DNA of 64,000 nt from Calothrix brevissima NIES-22 (GCF_002367995.1 NZ_AP018207.1:3471083-3535082), one strand, 5' to 3'; numbered from the stretch's first letter, positions 46,383 to 56,367 are shown. A program made the numbers and translations. Notes: generated by a model not told the origin, from the letters alone.

Positions 46383-46500
46383 ATGGGGCATTGGGCATTG
46401 GGCATTGGGCATTGTTGATTATTCCTCCTTGTCTCCCTTGTCCCCCTTGTCCCCCTTGTCCCCCTGCTCCCTGCCCCCTGCCCCCTGCCCCCCTGCCTCT
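46383..46500. repeat. Short tandem repeats GGGCATT, CCCCCTTGT and CCCCCTG
   Basis: Three successive tracts fill the space between the converging SagB-type and LptD-like genes. Confidence 0.9.
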
Positions 46501-49041
46501 TCAAGGCTCCTGCTGCGTCACGCCGCCGACAACTGGCTTAACTTGCTGACCAGAAAAGGGATCTGTACCACCACTCCAATTAAAATCGCTGATACGGAAG
46601 CTAATACCGCCTAATTGCAGTACGGGATTGTAACGTAATGTCAAGCCATAGGTGCGACGGCTGTATTCCAAAATATAGTCGGTGCTACTTTCTCTCCCTG
46701 TATCTAAGTTAACTGAGGTCTGAAAGCCAATGCGAAAAGGGCCATAGATTTGCTGTGTGATGCCAGCACTCAGTACTCTGGTGTCAACAGCTCTGTCGAA
46801 TAAGAAAGGTGATAGTCCACTGTTAAAACCTTGGGAATAGCTGACGTTAAAGGCGGTATAGTCTAAATAAGGGCGGGAAAAATGACCAATTTGCCCTTCT
46901 AAGCCAATGGTGCCAATTAAGGTGCTTTGATTATCACCATTACTGTAATAACTAGTAGTACCAGTCACACCAGCCAGCGCGCGCAAGTAGGGAACAACTG
47001 GGTTAGGTGTGTATCGCAATCCCTCAGTAGCAGTAGGTGGTAAGGGTTGTCCTTGCCATAGCAATAAACCACCACTCAAGGCTGCACTACCTTGGATGCG
47101 TCCTAAGGAAATGCGATCGTTGTCTCTATCTGGTGAGAGTAAGTCAGGGCGATCGGTATTAGCATTAATATACTGAGCACCTGCTTGATAGCTAAGATTA
47201 ATACCACTGTTACCTAAGGGAATGATCGGTGAAATGATTACACCCCCAAGGCTGCTTTGCACAGTTTGATAGCCGAGAGTACCGTTATAAAGGCGATCGC
47301 GGTAGCTGTATTCTAAGTTCAATAAATGGGGATTGCGATCGCCTAATGTCTGCTTCAGACGCAAGCTAGCCCGAAAGTTATCTTCAACTTTACTCAAATT
47401 CAGGCTGGTTAACTCGCCGTTGCCCTCAATCACAGATTTAGGGTTCAAATTCACATTCAGTCTACTTCTAATCCCAAATAGCCCAGCGAAGTCATCCGTA
47501 CCTTGTTCTACTGCTTTTTGCAAGAAAAATTGGGGCGTAATTGTCCAGTTTGTCTTGTCTGTAGAGATGACTGGAAAGCCGCGTTCTAGATATAACCCAC
47601 CTCGTTGATCGCCATCAAAGCCAGGAGAAACCAGCGCTGGAGTTACGTCTCGTTCTCGGCGATCGATTTGCTGCTGTTCTCGCGGAATCCCAATCGCCAC
47701 TTTTTGGTCGAAAACTACCCGCGATCCTTGACTTCTGACTCGGTCTACTAAAGGTGCTTCTCTGGTTAAAGTAACATTAGCCGCCCGTAATACTAATTCC
47801 GGTGGTGAAAATGGATCGTTGGTAATGCTAACATCTTTAGCTTGCCAGCCACGGGGATAAAATTGAATATGTTCAGCTTCAAAGCGCAGGCGATTAATTA
47901 CTCCCCCTGATTTTGGTTGCGCAATGTTTCTCGCATCGGCTCTACCCCCGATGGCCACATCAATTCCGCCAGGGCTATTAACACCAGTTAGGGGCTGATT
48001 TGCGCGAATGCGATCGCTCACTGGGCGCTGTGATACTCCCCCGGCTGTGACATCTGTAGGTAAAAAAGCTACATCTCTTTCGGCTGTGGGTAGGTAAATT
48101 TCCCCTCTACCCTTTTCCAGTTCTCCGCTATCTTGAATAAAGTTATAAGTAAAGCGTTGTCCTCGCAAAACCTGATCGCCCCTGGTTAAAGCTACGTTAC
48201 CTTCTCCCACAGCAATCAAGTTATCTAAACTGATTTGTAAGCGATCGGCATCTACTACCGCCCCGTCAAATCGCACAACTACATTGCCTTCTGCCGTCAC
48301 TATCCGCCGTTGGTCATCATAAACTTGGCGATCGGAAATTACTTCCACCGTTCTGGGTGTAGCTGGTGCTGTGGTAGCAGGGGGAGTTGTCCCAGATGGT
48401 TGACTTTGGGGCTTATTTGTGCTTTCTGCTGGCGGTTGCGGCTGTGGCGTCTGAAATTCTATCGATGAGGGTGCAGGCGAGTCTGGTGTAGGATTGCGAG
48501 ATTTAAATTCAATAGTATTTTGTACTAATTGCGGTTGCTGGGGATTTTGCGCAACTACTTGCGGTTTAGCTGGAGTTTTACTAGATTGTTCTACTGGAGA
48601 AAATTGACTAGAAACAAATGAATTTTGGTTAGTTGTAGCGTTTGGGTTAGATAAAACTTTAACATCTAGGCGATCGCTATTATTTTGCAGCGGATAAGCA
48701 ATGCCCATAGGCTCCCCCAATAATGCCGCACTCATGGGAGTATCAATGGGAGTATCAACAGGAGAGAATTCCGGCGGAAAAGTTTTCGGCGGATTGGGTG
48801 GATTGAGATTGGGAGAAACTACCAATTTATCCCTAGTCACATTTGGGGAACTTGGCTGAGTTTGAGACTTTGCTTGTTGCTGTTGGGATGTTTGTTGATT
48901 TTCCTGCGTCCCAGTATCTGTAGCAATTTCTGTAGCAATTAAGGAATTAAACTTGGTGTCATTAGCAGAAGAGGTCAAATTTGCAGGTTGTCTTGCTTCC
49001 GTAATTGGAGGCGGTGTAGGCGGCAGAACTGGATGAAGCAT
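46501..49041 (-). CDS. LptD-like outer-membrane protein (DUF3769)
   Basis: The 846-residue protein has a long Pro/Gln/Ser-rich N-terminal region (about 1-240) and an OstA/LptA-like domain (about 240-330: QVYDDQRRIVTAEGNVVVRF, DRLQISLDNLIAVGEGNVALTRG). The C-terminal beta-barrel half (about 470-846) shows alternating aromatic strands and ends in RISDFNWSG. This is the layout of cyanobacterial LptD (Alr1278 in Anabaena), which inserts lipopolysaccharide into the outer membrane. I see no clear signal peptide at the annotated start; translation may begin elsewhere. psbI follows upstream on the same strand. Confidence 0.88.
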   Translation of the reverse strand: MLHPVLPPTPPPITEARQPANLTSSANDTKFNSLIATEIATDTGTQENQQTSQQQQAKSQTQPSSPNVTRDKLVVSPNLNPPNPPKTFPPEFSPVDTPIDTPMSAALLGEPMGIAYPLQNNSDRLDVKVLSNPNATTNQNSFVSSQFSPVEQSSKTPAKPQVVAQNPQQPQLVQNTIEFKSRNPTPDSPAPSSIEFQTPQPQPPAESTNKPQSQPSGTTPPATTAPATPRTVEVISDRQVYDDQRRIVTAEGNVVVRFDGAVVDADRLQISLDNLIAVGEGNVALTRGDQVLRGQRFTYNFIQDSGELEKGRGEIYLPTAERDVAFLPTDVTAGGVSQRPVSDRIRANQPLTGVNSPGGIDVAIGGRADARNIAQPKSGGVINRLRFEAEHIQFYPRGWQAKDVSITNDPFSPPELVLRAANVTLTREAPLVDRVRSQGSRVVFDQKVAIGIPREQQQIDRRERDVTPALVSPGFDGDQRGGLYLERGFPVISTDKTNWTITPQFFLQKAVEQGTDDFAGLFGIRSRLNVNLNPKSVIEGNGELTSLNLSKVEDNFRASLRLKQTLGDRNPHLLNLEYSYRDRLYNGTLGYQTVQSSLGGVIISPIIPLGNSGINLSYQAGAQYINANTDRPDLLSPDRDNDRISLGRIQGSAALSGGLLLWQGQPLPPTATEGLRYTPNPVVPYLRALAGVTGTTSYYSNGDNQSTLIGTIGLEGQIGHFSRPYLDYTAFNVSYSQGFNSGLSPFLFDRAVDTRVLSAGITQQIYGPFRIGFQTSVNLDTGRESSTDYILEYSRRTYGLTLRYNPVLQLGGISFRISDFNWSGGTDPFSGQQVKPVVGGVTQQEP

Positions 49042-49407
49042 ATTTCAGCACAATCAAGCTAACAAATAGCCAATAAGTAGCCGGAAGGACGAACAACACC
49101 TTTAGCCTTCCTACTTTGCCACCTATTTGCAGCAAGCTGGCTCAAGAAGGACACTAAAATTTACCACGAGAATTGCTAGGAGAGATTGCTTCAAGGTAAA
49201 CTTTTGGGCATTCTCTCCGTTATAGCAAATACCGTTCGCTTTGCCATTGCTCGCGCCTAAAAGGTTAATTTCTTAACTCTTCAAGCAAGATGACCGAGTA
49301 GGGTAGCAAATGGCTGGGGTAATTATCCCCATTTAAGCAACTTAGTGTCCATAGCTTCTGGTGTGTTCTGCCTTCCGGCTTTTGAGAGCGGATTATCAGT
49401 CGCGCTT
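49042..49407. other. Spacer between the LptD-like gene and psbI
   Basis: No gene is visible. It contains TTCTTGAGCCAG-type and GGGTAATTATCCCC short palindromes (about 49317-49331). It carries the LptD promoter or a read-through from psbI. Confidence 0.5.
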
Positions 49408-49524
49408 TTACTCGAAATCCCGACGACCGGGGTTACGAGCTGGGTCATTAGACAAGAAACCAAAGACGAAGATAGCCACAAAGAAGGCAACAACAATATA
49501 AACTGTGATTTTTAAAGTAAGCAT
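49408..49524 (-). CDS. psbI: Photosystem II reaction centre protein PsbI
   Basis: PsbI is a single-helix 4-kDa subunit bound to D1 at the PSII core that helps dimer stability. The 38-residue product starts [20 protein letters not shown], continues with the [17 protein letters not shown] end and is almost identical to the known cyanobacterial sequence. The ATG at 49524 is preceded by a GGAGATATC-type ribosome site. It is too short for usual ORF cut-offs. The neighbouring downstream gene on the same strand is the LptD-like gene. Confidence 0.97.
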   Translation of the reverse strand: MLTLKITVYIVVAFFVAIFVFGFLSNDPARNPGRRDFE

Positions 49525-49668
49525 CAGAGATATCTCCAAAAGGTATGAGAAACAGAAAATCTCTCTCTCGGTATCTGCTAGGCAGAAATGATAGCTCCTT
49601 TATATTACCCAAATCTCGCCCCTTTTTTGGCAGTCTCTATTGAGACAGGTCAATGTTTATCGTGAAAC

Positions 49669-49727
49669 TGTTGACTGTTGACTGTTGACTGTTGACTGTT
49701 GACTGTTGACTGTTAACTGTTGACTGT
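49669..49727. repeat. Heptameric repeat TTGACTG
   Basis: About eight units, one changed to TTAACTG, lie between psbI and the acyltransferase gene. Confidence 0.95.
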
Positions 49728-49856
49728 CCTCACGTTGATTGACTGAGCCAGTTGGGTAAGCGCTATATTTTGGAGATGTCCCGATTAAAAAGTTTTGAGG
49801 TTGCTACTCTTGAGACGTTTACTCGCTGCATAGGTTTCCGAGTAGATGCAGAAATT

Positions 49857-49950
49857 AGTCAATGGTCATTAGTCAATGGTCAATAGTCATTTGTCATTTG
49901 TCATTAGTTATTTGCTTCCTTGTCCTCCTTGTCTCCCTTGTCTCCCTTCC
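49857..49950. repeat. Short tandem repeats GTCAATG/GTCATTT and CTTGTCTCC
   Basis: TGGTCAT/TTGTCAT units are followed by CTTGTCTCC units, ending at the acyltransferase stop codon. Confidence 0.85.
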
Positions 49951-50640
49951 TCATCCCCTAATCCCTATCTCCTCGCCTATGCGGCTTTTGATAACTTTGG
50001 CTGGTATTCCTACAGCTACAGAGAAGGGAGGAATATCTTTTGTGACTACTGCACCTGCACCAATGACACTACCTTGACCAATAGTTACGCCATCTAATAC
50101 GCTGACTCCATGCCCTAGCCAGCAATCATCTTCTATGACAATTCCTTGGCGTGTAATCCCTTGATTGCGAATTGGTTCTAGGGGATTGGCAAAAGTATGA
50201 TTATTAGCATATATACCGCAGTGCGATGCAATCATACAGTTTTTACCTATTTTGATGTTTCCTGGGCCAGCAATACATACGCTAGGGCCAATGAATGTTT
50301 CATCATCAATATATATAGAAGTACCATCTAAGCAACCGATATCAACATTACGTTCTATCGCGACTTTGTTACCAAGATAAATTCGATTATTTTCTCCTCT
50401 GCCATCGAGACGCACGCCTTTAAAAATAAACACATTTTTGCTGATTTCTATGGCATTACTACCCAGAAATTCCACACCATTTTGAATATAAACCTGACTA
50501 TCTAAGCGAGCGAAAATACTGCGATATAAGAGATTGCGCAGTTTCGAGCCGAGAGCGATCGCAGGAATATTACCTAATAATGTAGTTAGCAAAATTTCCG
50601 TAAAACGTTGCATTTTGGCTAAATGTTTATGCTTTTTCAT
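49951..50640 (-). CDS. Left-handed beta-helix acyltransferase (WcaF/CysE-like)
   Basis: The 229-residue protein is built of hexapeptide repeats ([LIV]-G-x4) that fold as a left-handed beta-helix: NAIEISKNVFIFKGVRL, NRIYLGNKVAIERNVDI, TFIGPSVCIAGPGNIKIG and GVSVLDGVTIGQGSVIGAGAVV. The catalytic His lies in CGIYANNHTF. Such enzymes transfer acetyl or other acyl groups to sugars of exopolysaccharides or to small molecules. The N-terminal helical part (1-40) is membrane-proximal. No polysaccharide cluster is adjacent, so the acceptor is unknown. Confidence 0.9.
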   Translation of the reverse strand: MKKHKHLAKMQRFTEILLTTLLGNIPAIALGSKLRNLLYRSIFARLDSQVYIQNGVEFLGSNAIEISKNVFIFKGVRLDGRGENNRIYLGNKVAIERNVDIGCLDGTSIYIDDETFIGPSVCIAGPGNIKIGKNCMIASHCGIYANNHTFANPLEPIRNQGITRQGIVIEDDCWLGHGVSVLDGVTIGQGSVIGAGAVVTKDIPPFSVAVGIPAKVIKSRIGEEIGIRG

Positions 50641-51832
50641 GGTTACTAATGCCTCAAATAAAATTAATCGACTACTTCATTGACTATTGGCTAGCTTTGA
50701 TGATTTGCAAATACCCAGATTTAGGAGTAATTCAGTTATCTGAATCTCGCAAATACTAGTCCAACTTGATGCAAGCAATTATTTAATTGTTGAAAAAATA
50801 ATTTGCAATGAGCAATTTTTTGCCAGTAAATAATGTTCAACTTACCTATAAAAACACTAAGATTTTATAGGCATCACCTAATTTTGCTGATTGAGTCTGA
50901 AAGATTTTGCCGCTAATTAATGTCGAATTCTGGATTTTATAGCCAAAATCTCTCTATTAGTATTGATATCTCATCAAATACTATTCATATTAGCGTAGAG
51001 AAATTCAACTTAATTTTTGTTGAATTCTTCAACCAAGGCGCAATCATTCAATTAGCAATAAGGTAGTTGATATATTTACTAACTACTCAATTACACAAGC
51101 TTTTGGTTAACAATAATACATTTTGACAGTTTTATTCCAAAGGTAAAATTATTAACCTTTATCTGCCATGTAGTTATTGTTAAACTATTTTGGTTATTTA
51201 TGAATGTATAAAATTAAATTTAGGGTGGAGTATCGCCGACTTCAGCCATCACATTGAAGTTCACCATCGGTGCAAACAAGTAAGCACTTCCTCGACTGCT
51301 ATGACGGCTTTCTTGCAACGAATTTCTAGAGTATGCTGCTCTAATCATGTTGCACGCAGATGATTTACAAATTAAACAAAACACTCAGGTAATTGCCAGA
51401 GTGATTTTTCACAATTGGTGCTTTTGAATATAACACATCTTATTTTTAATGTCTGGCTTTGGCAAAAATTATTTTTTTCTAAAATTTCATATATATCCAG
51501 AACAATCGAGATAATATTGTAACTTCTTATGCAGTTTAAAATAATATTTTTTACTAGCCAAGAAAAATATTTAATACTGGAGAATTTTTCTGCCAAAGTT
51601 ATTCAGTATATTCACCATAATTAACAATTATATGAGGAATAATATCTAACAATTTGTAAATCCACTTGAGGTATAACCCATTCGGGTGATGCGTGCTGAG
51701 TGGCTTTCGTTATAAATTTTAAAGAAAATTGAGAGATTCTTGAGCGAGAAATTTACGCAACTGAAAAAAGCGATCGCCAAAAATTAGGTATCGCGTTCAA
51801 CTTCCAAATTTAGTTTAAAAAGTAGGTCTTTA
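50641..51832. other. Large AT-rich spacer, no clear gene
   Basis: About 1.2 kb without a convincing ORF apart from the 42-codon frame at 51220-51348. It contains several TTAATTAA-type AT-rich stretches and no hairpin strong enough to name. It may hold a regulatory RNA, but nothing in the sequence shows one. Confidence 0.5.
51220..51348 (-). CDS. Possible 42-residue protein
   Basis: The ATG at 51348 starts a frame of 42 codons ending at 51220. Its product begins MIRAAYSRNSLQESRHSS and then reads YLFAPMVNFNVMAEVGDTPP. The Arg/Ser-rich start and hydrophobic middle are protein-like, and the GC content of the frame is above that of the surrounding DNA. There is no good ribosome site. It may be a small gene, a leader peptide or chance. 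Confidence 0.35.
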   Translation of the reverse strand: MIRAAYSRNSLQESRHSSRGSAYLFAPMVNFNVMAEVGDTPP

Positions 51833-52111
51833 ATGAAAGAAATTGTTAACCAAGCTTTAACCTCTGGCTATTTGAGCCTAGCCGCTCAACATCAGATTCG
51901 ATTGCTGCTCCAAAGTGAGTATGATTCAGAAGATTTAGATGCTTACATCATTTTGCAGCGAGCTGTTTTAGCTGGTGATGTCAAGAAGGAATCGCGCGTG
52001 CAAAAATCTGCTGGTGCTAATACAGCTAAAGATGGTGGTTTAAATATCAAACAAGCTTATCAAGTTGCGGCTGAGATTGCTTGTGTGGCAGCTATGGCTT
52101 TAAGTATGTAA
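51833..52111 (+). CDS. Conserved small cyanobacterial protein
   Basis: A 92-residue protein with an N-terminal helical domain (MKEIVNQALTSGYLSLAAQ, then HQIRLLLQSEYDSEDLDAY), a short Lys/Ser-rich linker and a C-terminal hydrophobic helix (about 72-92, KQAYQVAAEIACVAAMALSM). Its overall look is of a small soluble protein that may bind a partner through the first domain. I recall such proteins as common in heterocystous cyanobacteria but of unknown function. ATG start after a long AT-rich leader. Confidence 0.6.
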   Translation: MKEIVNQALTSGYLSLAAQHQIRLLLQSEYDSEDLDAYIILQRAVLAGDVKKESRVQKSAGANTAKDGGLNIKQAYQVAAEIACVAAMALSM

Positions 52112-52707
52112 AAAAATCCGCAAGATTCTTCTTATTTGGGTGCTTAAGGCAGAAAATTATGATTTTATTCCTCATGTTTGGGAATTATGGCGATTTGTTG
52201 GGTGCAAGATGTGCTATTTAAGGAATTTGGCTGGCGATCGCCCAGTAATATGATAAAAATTTTTGCTTGATTTACTAGAAATCTCAATTCTAAATGCTTA
52301 AAAAATAATTAAGAATTGCTGTGAGATGCTAACTCATAACCGATGGTTTTGATGAGAGATGAAACTCGCGAAGCGGGCTATTGACAAGCTTTTTGGCAGT
52401 TATTATATAGCTATTAGGAAAATCTAAAATTAAGCTTATATACTGAGAAAATTCAATACATACATATATAATCATCATGAGTATTAAACTACAATCAATA
52501 ATTAAGTTTTGCAATACCAGCTATACCTTTTAGCAGCCAGCTTAATATCAGAAATCGGCTTGGTGTAAACTCTAGCAAACCTGACAAGAATAATTCTCAA
52601 TGCTTAACAAAGTCATAGCATTTTTACAAACATAGTATAAAGAATTGGCAACATTGGGTAAAGACAGTAAAAAATAACCTTAGCTACACTTGGAGTTTTG
52701 CCAACCT
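52112..52707. other. AT-rich spacer upstream of glgP
   Basis: No gene seen. It contains a HIP1 site near 52236 and must hold the glgP promoter. Confidence 0.5.
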
Positions 52708-55272
52708 ATGCAGCCAATTCGTACATTTAACGTCTCTCCTTCTCTTCCGCCGCGACTCGAACCGCTGCGGCGGCTGGCATATAACTTGCACTGGGATTGG
52801 AACGTTGAAAGCAAAGATTTATTTCGCCGTCTAGATGCCGATTTATGGGAATCTAGTCACCATAACCCAGTGTTAATGCTGGGAACAATTAGTCAAGGGC
52901 GACTTTCAGAAGTTGTTGAGGATGAAGGCTTCTTGGCGCAAATGGATCGCGCAGCGCGTCAGCTGGAAGATTATTTACAAGAGCGTTCTTGGTATCAAAA
53001 GCAACGCAGCCAGTCACCGAAGGAATGTTACGCTTATTTCTCGGCTGAATTTGGCTTGGTAGATTGTCTACCTGTTTATTCTGGCGGTTTGGGCGTTCTG
53101 GCAGGCGATCACCTGAAATCTGCCAGCGATTTAGGTTTACCATTGGTTGGTGTGGGCTTACTCTACCAACAAGGATACTTTGCTCAGTATCTTAATGCCG
53201 ATGGTTGGCAGCAGGAACGCTACCCCATTAATGATTTCTACAATATGCCGTTGCACTTGGAACGCAGTGCTGACGGTTCAGAATTGCGGATTGCGGTAGA
53301 TTACCCAGGACGCAAGGTTTACGCTAGGGTGTGGCGGGTACAAGTGGGTACAGTTCCCCTGTATTTACTGGATACCAATATAGAACCGAATAATCCCTAC
53401 GATCATGACATCACCGATCAACTTTACGGTGGTGACATCGATATGCGTATCCACCAAGAAATTATGTTAGGTATTGGTGGCGTACAAATGTTAAAAGCTT
53501 TGGGGTATAAAGTTACTGCATACCACATGAACGAAGGCCACGCCGCCTTTTCTGCCCTAGAGCGCATCCGCATGTTGATTCAAGAAGAAGGTTTGAGTTA
53601 CGCTGATGCTAGACAGGTAGTAGCTTCGAGTAATATTTTCACCACACACACGCCAGTACCAGCCGGAATTGACTTGTTCCCACCTCAGAAAATTTTGGAC
53701 TACCTGAGATATTATGCGGGGATATTCGGCTTACCTGAAGAACAATTTTTAGGACTGGGAAGAGAAAACACAGGCGATTTATCTGGGCCTTTTAGTATGG
53801 CGGTGTTGGCGCTGAAAATGGCAACATTTTCTAATGGGGTAGCGCAATTACATGGTGTGGTATCCCGCCAGATGTTTCAAGGGTTATGGCAGAAAGTACC
53901 TGTAGAAGAAGTACCCATCGCCGCTATTACCAATGGCGTTCATGCTCGCAGTTGTGTGGCAAAATCCACTCAAGAGTTGTACGATCGCTATCTCGGCCCC
54001 AATTGGTCATCTGCACCACCAGATAATCAGTTATGGGAGAGAATGGACTCCATCCCTGATGAGGAATTGTGGCGCAATCACGAACGCTGCCGCTTGGATA
54101 TGATATTGTACGTGCGGGAGCATTTAGTCAAGCATTTACGCGATCGCGGTGCTTCGGCTTCGGAAATTGCTCAAGCACAAGAAGTTTTAGATCCCAATGT
54201 GTTAACTGTGGGTTTTGCAAGGCGTTTTGCTACCTACAAACGTGCTACTCTGTGGATGCGCGATTTAGAACGCATCAGACGCATTTTACTAGGGAATAAA
54301 AACCGCAAGGTGCAATTTGTGATTGCGGGTAAAGCACACCCGAAAGATATTCCCGGTAAAGAATTAATCCGCGACATTAATCACTTTATCCGCGAACAAC
54401 ATTTAGAAAAACAAGTAGTGTTTGTCCCCAACTACGATATTCATATATCGCGGTTGATGGTAGCTGGTTGCGATATCTGGTTAAATACACCCCGTCGTCC
54501 CCGTGAAGCTTCTGGTACAAGCGGAATGAAAGCCGCTATGAATGGACTACCAAATTTAAGTGTCCTTGATGGTTGGTGGGATGAAGCTGATTATGTCCGC
54601 ACTGGTTGGGCGATTGGACATGGGGAAAATTACGAAGATCCTAATTATCAAGATGAGGTAGAAGCCAATGCACTCTACGATTTATTAGAGAAGGAAGTTG
54701 TACCGCTATTTTACGATCATCGCGATGTTGATGGCTTACCCCGTGCTTGGGTAGCAAAAATGAAAGACGCAATTCGGTTGAATTGTCCGTTCTTTAATAC
54801 AGCGCGGATGGTGCGAGAATATGCACAACGGGCTTATTTCCCTGCAAGCGATCGCTATCATACCTTAACTGCTAATAACTACGCCCCAGCTAAAGAATTA
54901 GCTGAGTGGAAAGCTAAACTTGCTGACCATTGGTTTAATATCAAAATCAAAGATGTGGATATATCCGCAGTTTCAGATATTGAAGTTAACCAAACTGTAG
55001 CGGTAAAAGCCAAAGTAGATTTAGCAACTTTGACCAATAACGACGTACAGGTGGAATTATACCAAGGGGCAATTGATGCCAATGGTGATATCGTGAATGC
55101 GATTCCTGTGGTTATGGATTACCAAGGTAATGATACAGATGGGTTAAGTGTTTATACGGCGAATATTATTTACACCACTTCTGGTTTGCAAGGCTTGTCT
55201 TTGCGCGTCTTACCAAAACACCCATACCTGTCGAATTCTTACGAACCAAGGTTGATTGCTTGGGCAGAGTAA
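52708..55272 (+). CDS. glgP: Alpha-glucan (glycogen) phosphorylase
   Basis: GlgP releases glucose-1-phosphate from glycogen with phosphate. The 854-residue protein is the short-N-terminus bacterial type (GT35, with an N-terminal DUF3417 region). The pyridoxal-phosphate Lys is in GTSGMKAAMNG. GYKVTAYHMNEGHAAFS, FVIAGKAHPKD and the DIWLNTPRRPREASG phosphate-site region are intact. ATG at 52708 (MQPIRTFNV) is chosen over a TTG 18 bases upstream. Glycogen use links it to night metabolism; no other glycogen genes are in the window. Confidence 0.94.
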   Translation: MQPIRTFNVSPSLPPRLEPLRRLAYNLHWDWNVESKDLFRRLDADLWESSHHNPVLMLGTISQGRLSEVVEDEGFLAQMDRAARQLEDYLQERSWYQKQRSQSPKECYAYFSAEFGLVDCLPVYSGGLGVLAGDHLKSASDLGLPLVGVGLLYQQGYFAQYLNADGWQQERYPINDFYNMPLHLERSADGSELRIAVDYPGRKVYARVWRVQVGTVPLYLLDTNIEPNNPYDHDITDQLYGGDIDMRIHQEIMLGIGGVQMLKALGYKVTAYHMNEGHAAFSALERIRMLIQEEGLSYADARQVVASSNIFTTHTPVPAGIDLFPPQKILDYLRYYAGIFGLPEEQFLGLGRENTGDLSGPFSMAVLALKMATFSNGVAQLHGVVSRQMFQGLWQKVPVEEVPIAAITNGVHARSCVAKSTQELYDRYLGPNWSSAPPDNQLWERMDSIPDEELWRNHERCRLDMILYVREHLVKHLRDRGASASEIAQAQEVLDPNVLTVGFARRFATYKRATLWMRDLERIRRILLGNKNRKVQFVIAGKAHPKDIPGKELIRDINHFIREQHLEKQVVFVPNYDIHISRLMVAGCDIWLNTPRRPREASGTSGMKAAMNGLPNLSVLDGWWDEADYVRTGWAIGHGENYEDPNYQDEVEANALYDLLEKEVVPLFYDHRDVDGLPRAWVAKMKDAIRLNCPFFNTARMVREYAQRAYFPASDRYHTLTANNYAPAKELAEWKAKLADHWFNIKIKDVDISAVSDIEVNQTVAVKAKVDLATLTNNDVQVELYQGAIDANGDIVNAIPVVMDYQGNDTDGLSVYTANIIYTTSGLQGLSLRVLPKHPYLSNSYEPRLIAWAE

Positions 55273-55309
55273 ATCGATTTTAGATTTTAGATTTTGGATT
55301 TTAGATTAT

Positions 55310-56101
55310 TCATTCAAAATCTAAGATTTTTTGGGGTGTAACAATGTAACCAGTAGTGCGATCGCCTAATACTAAGTTACGTTGTTCGCCCCAATACCAC
55401 CAGTGTGCAGCCACATAAGCGCAAATTAGGCTATCTAGTTGGTCTTCAACGGCTTTAAGTGCTGCGCCTGTGTGGGGGATTTCGGAAATAAATGAACCGC
55501 AGAGGCGCAGAGGAGGCAGTGCGTTGCGCGGGTTCCCCGCGTTGTAGCAACTGGCGTAGCGCAGAGGTGGTTGTAAGGTGGGTAGGATGTTGAGAATATG
55601 ATTATAGAGTTTGGTGAGTTCTAAACGGCGATCGCGCAAGCGTCCTTTTTTATATTTAAGAATGCGTTCTAAATTGAATAAGTTGACGATTGCGGGATGG
55701 GGAAAGACTTCGATTTGATATCTACCGGGTTTTTGCGGTTCAATGGTGGGTGCGTGGATAAAACCACGAGATTCTAATTCTAAACCAAAGTTGACAGTCC
55801 GCTCGGCAAAAGCCAAACCCAAATTAGCCGGGTAGCAGCCAGCGTGATATTTACCAAAGTATTTGTGAGAGAGTTTATCTGGTAGACGACTCCCCGTAGC
55901 GTTAGGAATGAGAGTAGGTGCGTCTACCGCAATTAACGCGGGTTCTTGTGGTTGTACGCAACTATCGATCCAACTAAGAATATCTGCGATCGCTTCTTGG
56001 CGATCTAAATCTCTAATCTCTAATTGATCGTCAATTAATTCTAAATAACATAGTCCACTTGGTTGGGATTTCCAGCCTAAATCAATACCCAAAAATTTCA
56101 T
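55310..56101 (-). CDS. DUF429 protein with an in-frame repeat insertion
   Basis: The 263-residue protein belongs to the RNase H-like DUF429 family: MKFLGIDLGWK (start, with the acidic Asp7), ALIAVDAPTLIPN (about 55-67) and ALKAVEDQLDSLICAYVAA (about 214-232). About residues 178-204 (PPLRYASCYNAGNPRN...PPLRLCGSF) are not family-like; they are read from a dispersed AACCGCAGAGGCGCAGAGG repeat at 55490-55570 inserted in frame. ATG at 56101 is the family start; the frame continues 21 residues upstream into the end of a mobile element and is not credible there. Function is unknown. Confidence 0.85.
   Translation of the reverse strand: MKFLGIDLGWKSQPSGLCYLELIDDQLEIRDLDRQEAIADILSWIDSCVQPQEPALIAVDAPTLIPNATGSRLPDKLSHKYFGKYHAGCYPANLGLAFAERTVNFGLELESRGFIHAPTIEPQKPGRYQIEVFPHPAIVNLFNLERILKYKKGRLRDRRLELTKLYNHILNILPTLQPPLRYASCYNAGNPRNALPPLRLCGSFISEIPHTGAALKAVEDQLDSLICAYVAAHWWYWGEQRNLVLGDRTTGYIVTPQKILDFE
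55490..55570. repeat. Dispersed CGCAGAGG repeat with embedded GC-rich segment, inside a CDS
   Basis: GAACCGCAGAGGCGCAGAGG and GTAGCGCAGAGG flank a GC-rich piece TGCGTTGCGCGGGTTCCCC of small-dispersed-repeat type. The whole keeps the reading frame of the DUF429 gene. Confidence 0.8.
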
Positions 56102-56130
56102 TTTTACACACCCATTTGAACCAAGATTGA

Positions 56131-56367
56131 TTTGTAGGGGCGGGGTTTCCCCCATTGGTGTCAACTTAAGGTGAAATCCGCTTTATAGCAAGGTTTTTGC
56201 CCTCACCCCCAGCCCCTCTCCCATCGGGAGAGGGGAGCAAGAGATTTAATACCCCTTCTCCCCCAGGAGAAGGGGTTAGGGGATGAGGGCGAGGGTTTTT
56301 GTACAACACGCGCTGTATATAGCTGTTAGCTTAAGTTGACACGTATGGGAAACCCCGCCCCTACAAA
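56131..56367. mobile_element. 237-bp inverted-repeat element (GTAGGGGCGGGG ends)
   Basis: Ends of about 38 bp: TTTGTAGGGGCGGGG, then CATTGGTGTCAACTTAAG, and the imperfect complement at 56330-56367. They match the inner ends of the element at 9361-9636, but the interior here is different, with CCCCTCTCCCATCGGGAGAGGGG and CCCTTCTCCCCCAGGAGAAGGG hairpins. It lies 29 bases upstream of the DUF429 start. Confidence 0.8.

Noticed and set aside
51372..51596. Minus-strand ORF of 74 residues
   Set aside because: AT-rich, no ribosome site, low-quality composition. It is probably chance in a gene-free region.
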